Assembly (NCBI RefSeq): GCF_003129465.1
Contig: NZ_QFFF01000001.1
Coordinates: 2,589,501-2,653,500 of the forward strand
DNA from: Sphingosinicella humi
GTDB taxonomy: Bacteria > Pseudomonadota > Alphaproteobacteria > Sphingomonadales > Sphingomonadaceae
Direction of reading: 5' to 3'
Length of the DNA stretch: 64,000 bases
A program made the position numbers and the translations under genes. Each line of letters begins with the position of its first letter. The first letter of the stretch is position 1. A model generated the notes under the pieces. The model was not told the origin of the DNA and ran no database searches. It saw only the letters and a list, made by a program, of their open reading frames with translations. Shown one piece after another: positions 62,843 through 64,000 of the stretch.

Positions 62843-64000
62843 TCAGTTCTTCCGGCTCAGCGTCCGCATCGCTTCATCGAGGCCTTCGAGCGTCAGCGGA
62901 TACATGCGGTCCTGCATCAGGGCGCGGATCAGGCCGATCGACTGGGAATAACCCCAATATCGCTCGCCCAGGGGATTCAGCCAGACGGCCGACGGATAGG
63001 TGTTCACCATCCGCTGCATCCAGACGGCGCCCGCTTCCTCGTTGAAATGCTCGACCGAGCCTCCGGGATGGCTGATCTCGTAAGGGCTCATCGAAGCGTC
63101 GCCGACGAAGACGAGCTTATAGTCGTGGCCGTATTTGTGGAGCACGTCCCAGGTCTTGGTCCGCTCGGAATGGCGGCGGCGGTTATCCTTCCACACGCCC
63201 TCATAGACGCAGTTGTGGAAGTAGAAGAATTCGAGATTCTTGAATTCGGATGTCGCGGCCGAGAACAGCTCCTCGCAGACCTTGATGTGCGGGTCCATCG
63301 ATCCGCCGACGTCGAGGAAGAGGAGCAGCTTCACCGCATTGTGACGCTCCGGGCGCATCTGGATGTCGAGCCAGCCGCGCCGGGCGGTGCCGTCGATCGT
63401 CGCGTCGAGGTCCAATTCCTCGGCCGCGCCCTCGCGGGCGAAACGGCGCAGACGCCGGAGCGCGACCTTGATGTTGCGCGTGCCCAGTTCTTTGGAGTTG
63501 TCGAGGTTGCGGAATTCGCGCTTGTCCCAGACCTTGATCGCCCGGCCCTGCCGGCCGCCCTCCTGGCCGATGCGGACTCCTTCCGGATTATAGCCATAGG
63601 CGCCGAAGGGGGAGGTGCCGCCGGTGCCGATCCATTTGTTGCCGCCCTGGTGACGCTCCTTCTGCTCCTCGAGCCGCTGTTTCAGCGCCTCCATGATCTC
63701 GTCCCAGGAGCCGAGCGCCTTGATCGCCTCCATTTGCTCGGGCGTCAGATAGAGTTCCGCGATCTTCCTCAGCCATTCCTCGGGGATCGGCACCGCGTCC
63801 GTGCCGTAGCTCGCCTCCAGCCCCTTGAAGACTTTGCCGAACACCTGGTCGAACCGGTCGAGCAACCCTTCGTCTTTCACGAAGGTGGCGCGGGCGAGAT
63901 AGTAGAATTCCTCCGGGCTCGCCGCGATCACGGACGCGTCGAGCGCCTCCAGGAGCATGAGATGCTCCTTCATCGAAGCGGGGATGCCCGCGGCACGAAG
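62843..64000 (-). CDS. VWA-domain protein (YehP/CoxE type), N-terminus beyond the window
   Basis: The reading frame is open to the last base, with LRAAGIPAS before MKEHLMLLEAL, so the true start lies to the right of the window. The 386 visible codons contain a von Willebrand A domain with the MIDAS variant FLDVGGSMDPHIK. LVFVGDASMSPYEI and an alpha-helical leader (EEFYYLARATFVKDEGLLDRFD) are also visible. CoxE-type VWA proteins usually act with a MoxR AAA+ ATPase to insert metal or assemble enzymes; that ATPase gene would be outside the window. An internal ATG at 63973 is not the likely start. Confidence 0.85.
   Translation of the reverse strand, partial: LRAAGIPASMKEHLMLLEALDASVIAASPEEFYYLARATFVKDEGLLDRFDQVFGKVFKGLEASYGTDAVPIPEEWLRKIAELYLTPEQMEAIKALGSWDEIMEALKQRLEEQKERHQGGNKWIGTGGTSPFGAYGYNPEGVRIGQEGGRQGRAIKVWDKREFRNLDNSKELGTRNIKVALRRLRRFAREGAAEELDLDATIDGTARRGWLDIQMRPERHNAVKLLLFLDVGGSMDPHIKVCEELFSAATSEFKNLEFFYFHNCVYEGVWKDNRRRHSERTKTWDVLHKYGHDYKLVFVGDASMSPYEISHPGGSVEHFNEEAGAVWMQRMVNTYPSAVWLNPLGERYWGYSQSIGLIRALMQDRMYPLTLEGLDEAMRTLSRKN

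Overview
The window looks like the chromosome of a Sphingomonadales alphaproteobacterium (Sphingomonas/Sphingosinicella type). Reasons: high GC content, MipZ, an RcdA/DUF1465 protein, YdcH/DUF465 proteins, a DksA with a degenerate zinc finger, a PEPxxWA-CTERM protein, a MutL carrying the endonuclease motif, and the recG / sdhE-mfd arrangement. Gene density is high and many neighbours overlap by 1-4 bases. I found no rRNA, tRNA, CRISPR array, prophage or classical insertion sequence.

Layout. 1-2588: end of an MFS symporter, a secreted His/Tyr-rich protein, and a two-gene unit of a PKHD-type dioxygenase and a sulfotransferase-like protein. 2605-5253: rpsF-rpsR-rplI with a strong terminator, plus an unrecognised membrane gene. 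5509-10331: fatty-acid synthesis genes fabD, fabG, acpP, fabF and then mltG. A GxxExxY gene bounded by inverted repeats sits between fabD and fabG. 10357-15877: a palindromic repeat, a small membrane protein, an NlpC/P60 endopeptidase, a MarR regulator, an M17 aminopeptidase, a lipoprotein and rimO. 16158-24908: cell-surface and regulatory genes, including a PEP-CTERM protein, YnfA, an EF-hand protein, a K+ channel, surE, a Ser/Thr-rich surface protein, dksA, a PilZ protein, two YdcH proteins and an RcdA-like protein. 24922-30177: an Fe-type alcohol dehydrogenase, a thioesterase, a nitronate monooxygenase, a phosphohexomutase, a membrane DnaJ protein and mipZ. 30273-33341: panC followed by a cluster of very small genes, one behind an exact sigma-EcfG promoter match.

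33503-39020 is the elongasome operon mreB-mreC-mreD-mrdA-rodA, read leftward. mutL diverges from it and is followed by an exported methyltransferase-like lipoprotein. miaA, an IlvC-type reductoisomerase and a GNAT acetyltransferase form a tight unit that diverges from serB with overlapping start codons. 45270-49151 holds a secreted Sel1-SPOR protein, diverging from a ParA ATPase, a ribbon-helix-helix protein and a TPR-SPOR lipoprotein. This is the best candidate in the window for an undescribed positioning system. 49190-56146 holds sdhE-mfd-pyrB, diverging from recG. mfd carries an in-frame palindromic repeat insertion. 56241-64000 holds tyrS, then a coupled unit of a DOMON-like protein, a NamZ muramidase and a TPR-sulfotransferase, then an exported amidohydrolase and a VWA protein that runs off the window.

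Common threads are envelope growth and cell-cycle geography (MreBCD/PBP2/RodA, MltG, NlpC/P60, NamZ, SPOR proteins, MipZ, RcdA-like, ParA) beside ordinary housekeeping. Visible genome dynamics are limited to short palindromic repeats and the GxxExxY element. Statements about family, synteny or novelty come from memory of these families; no search was run.
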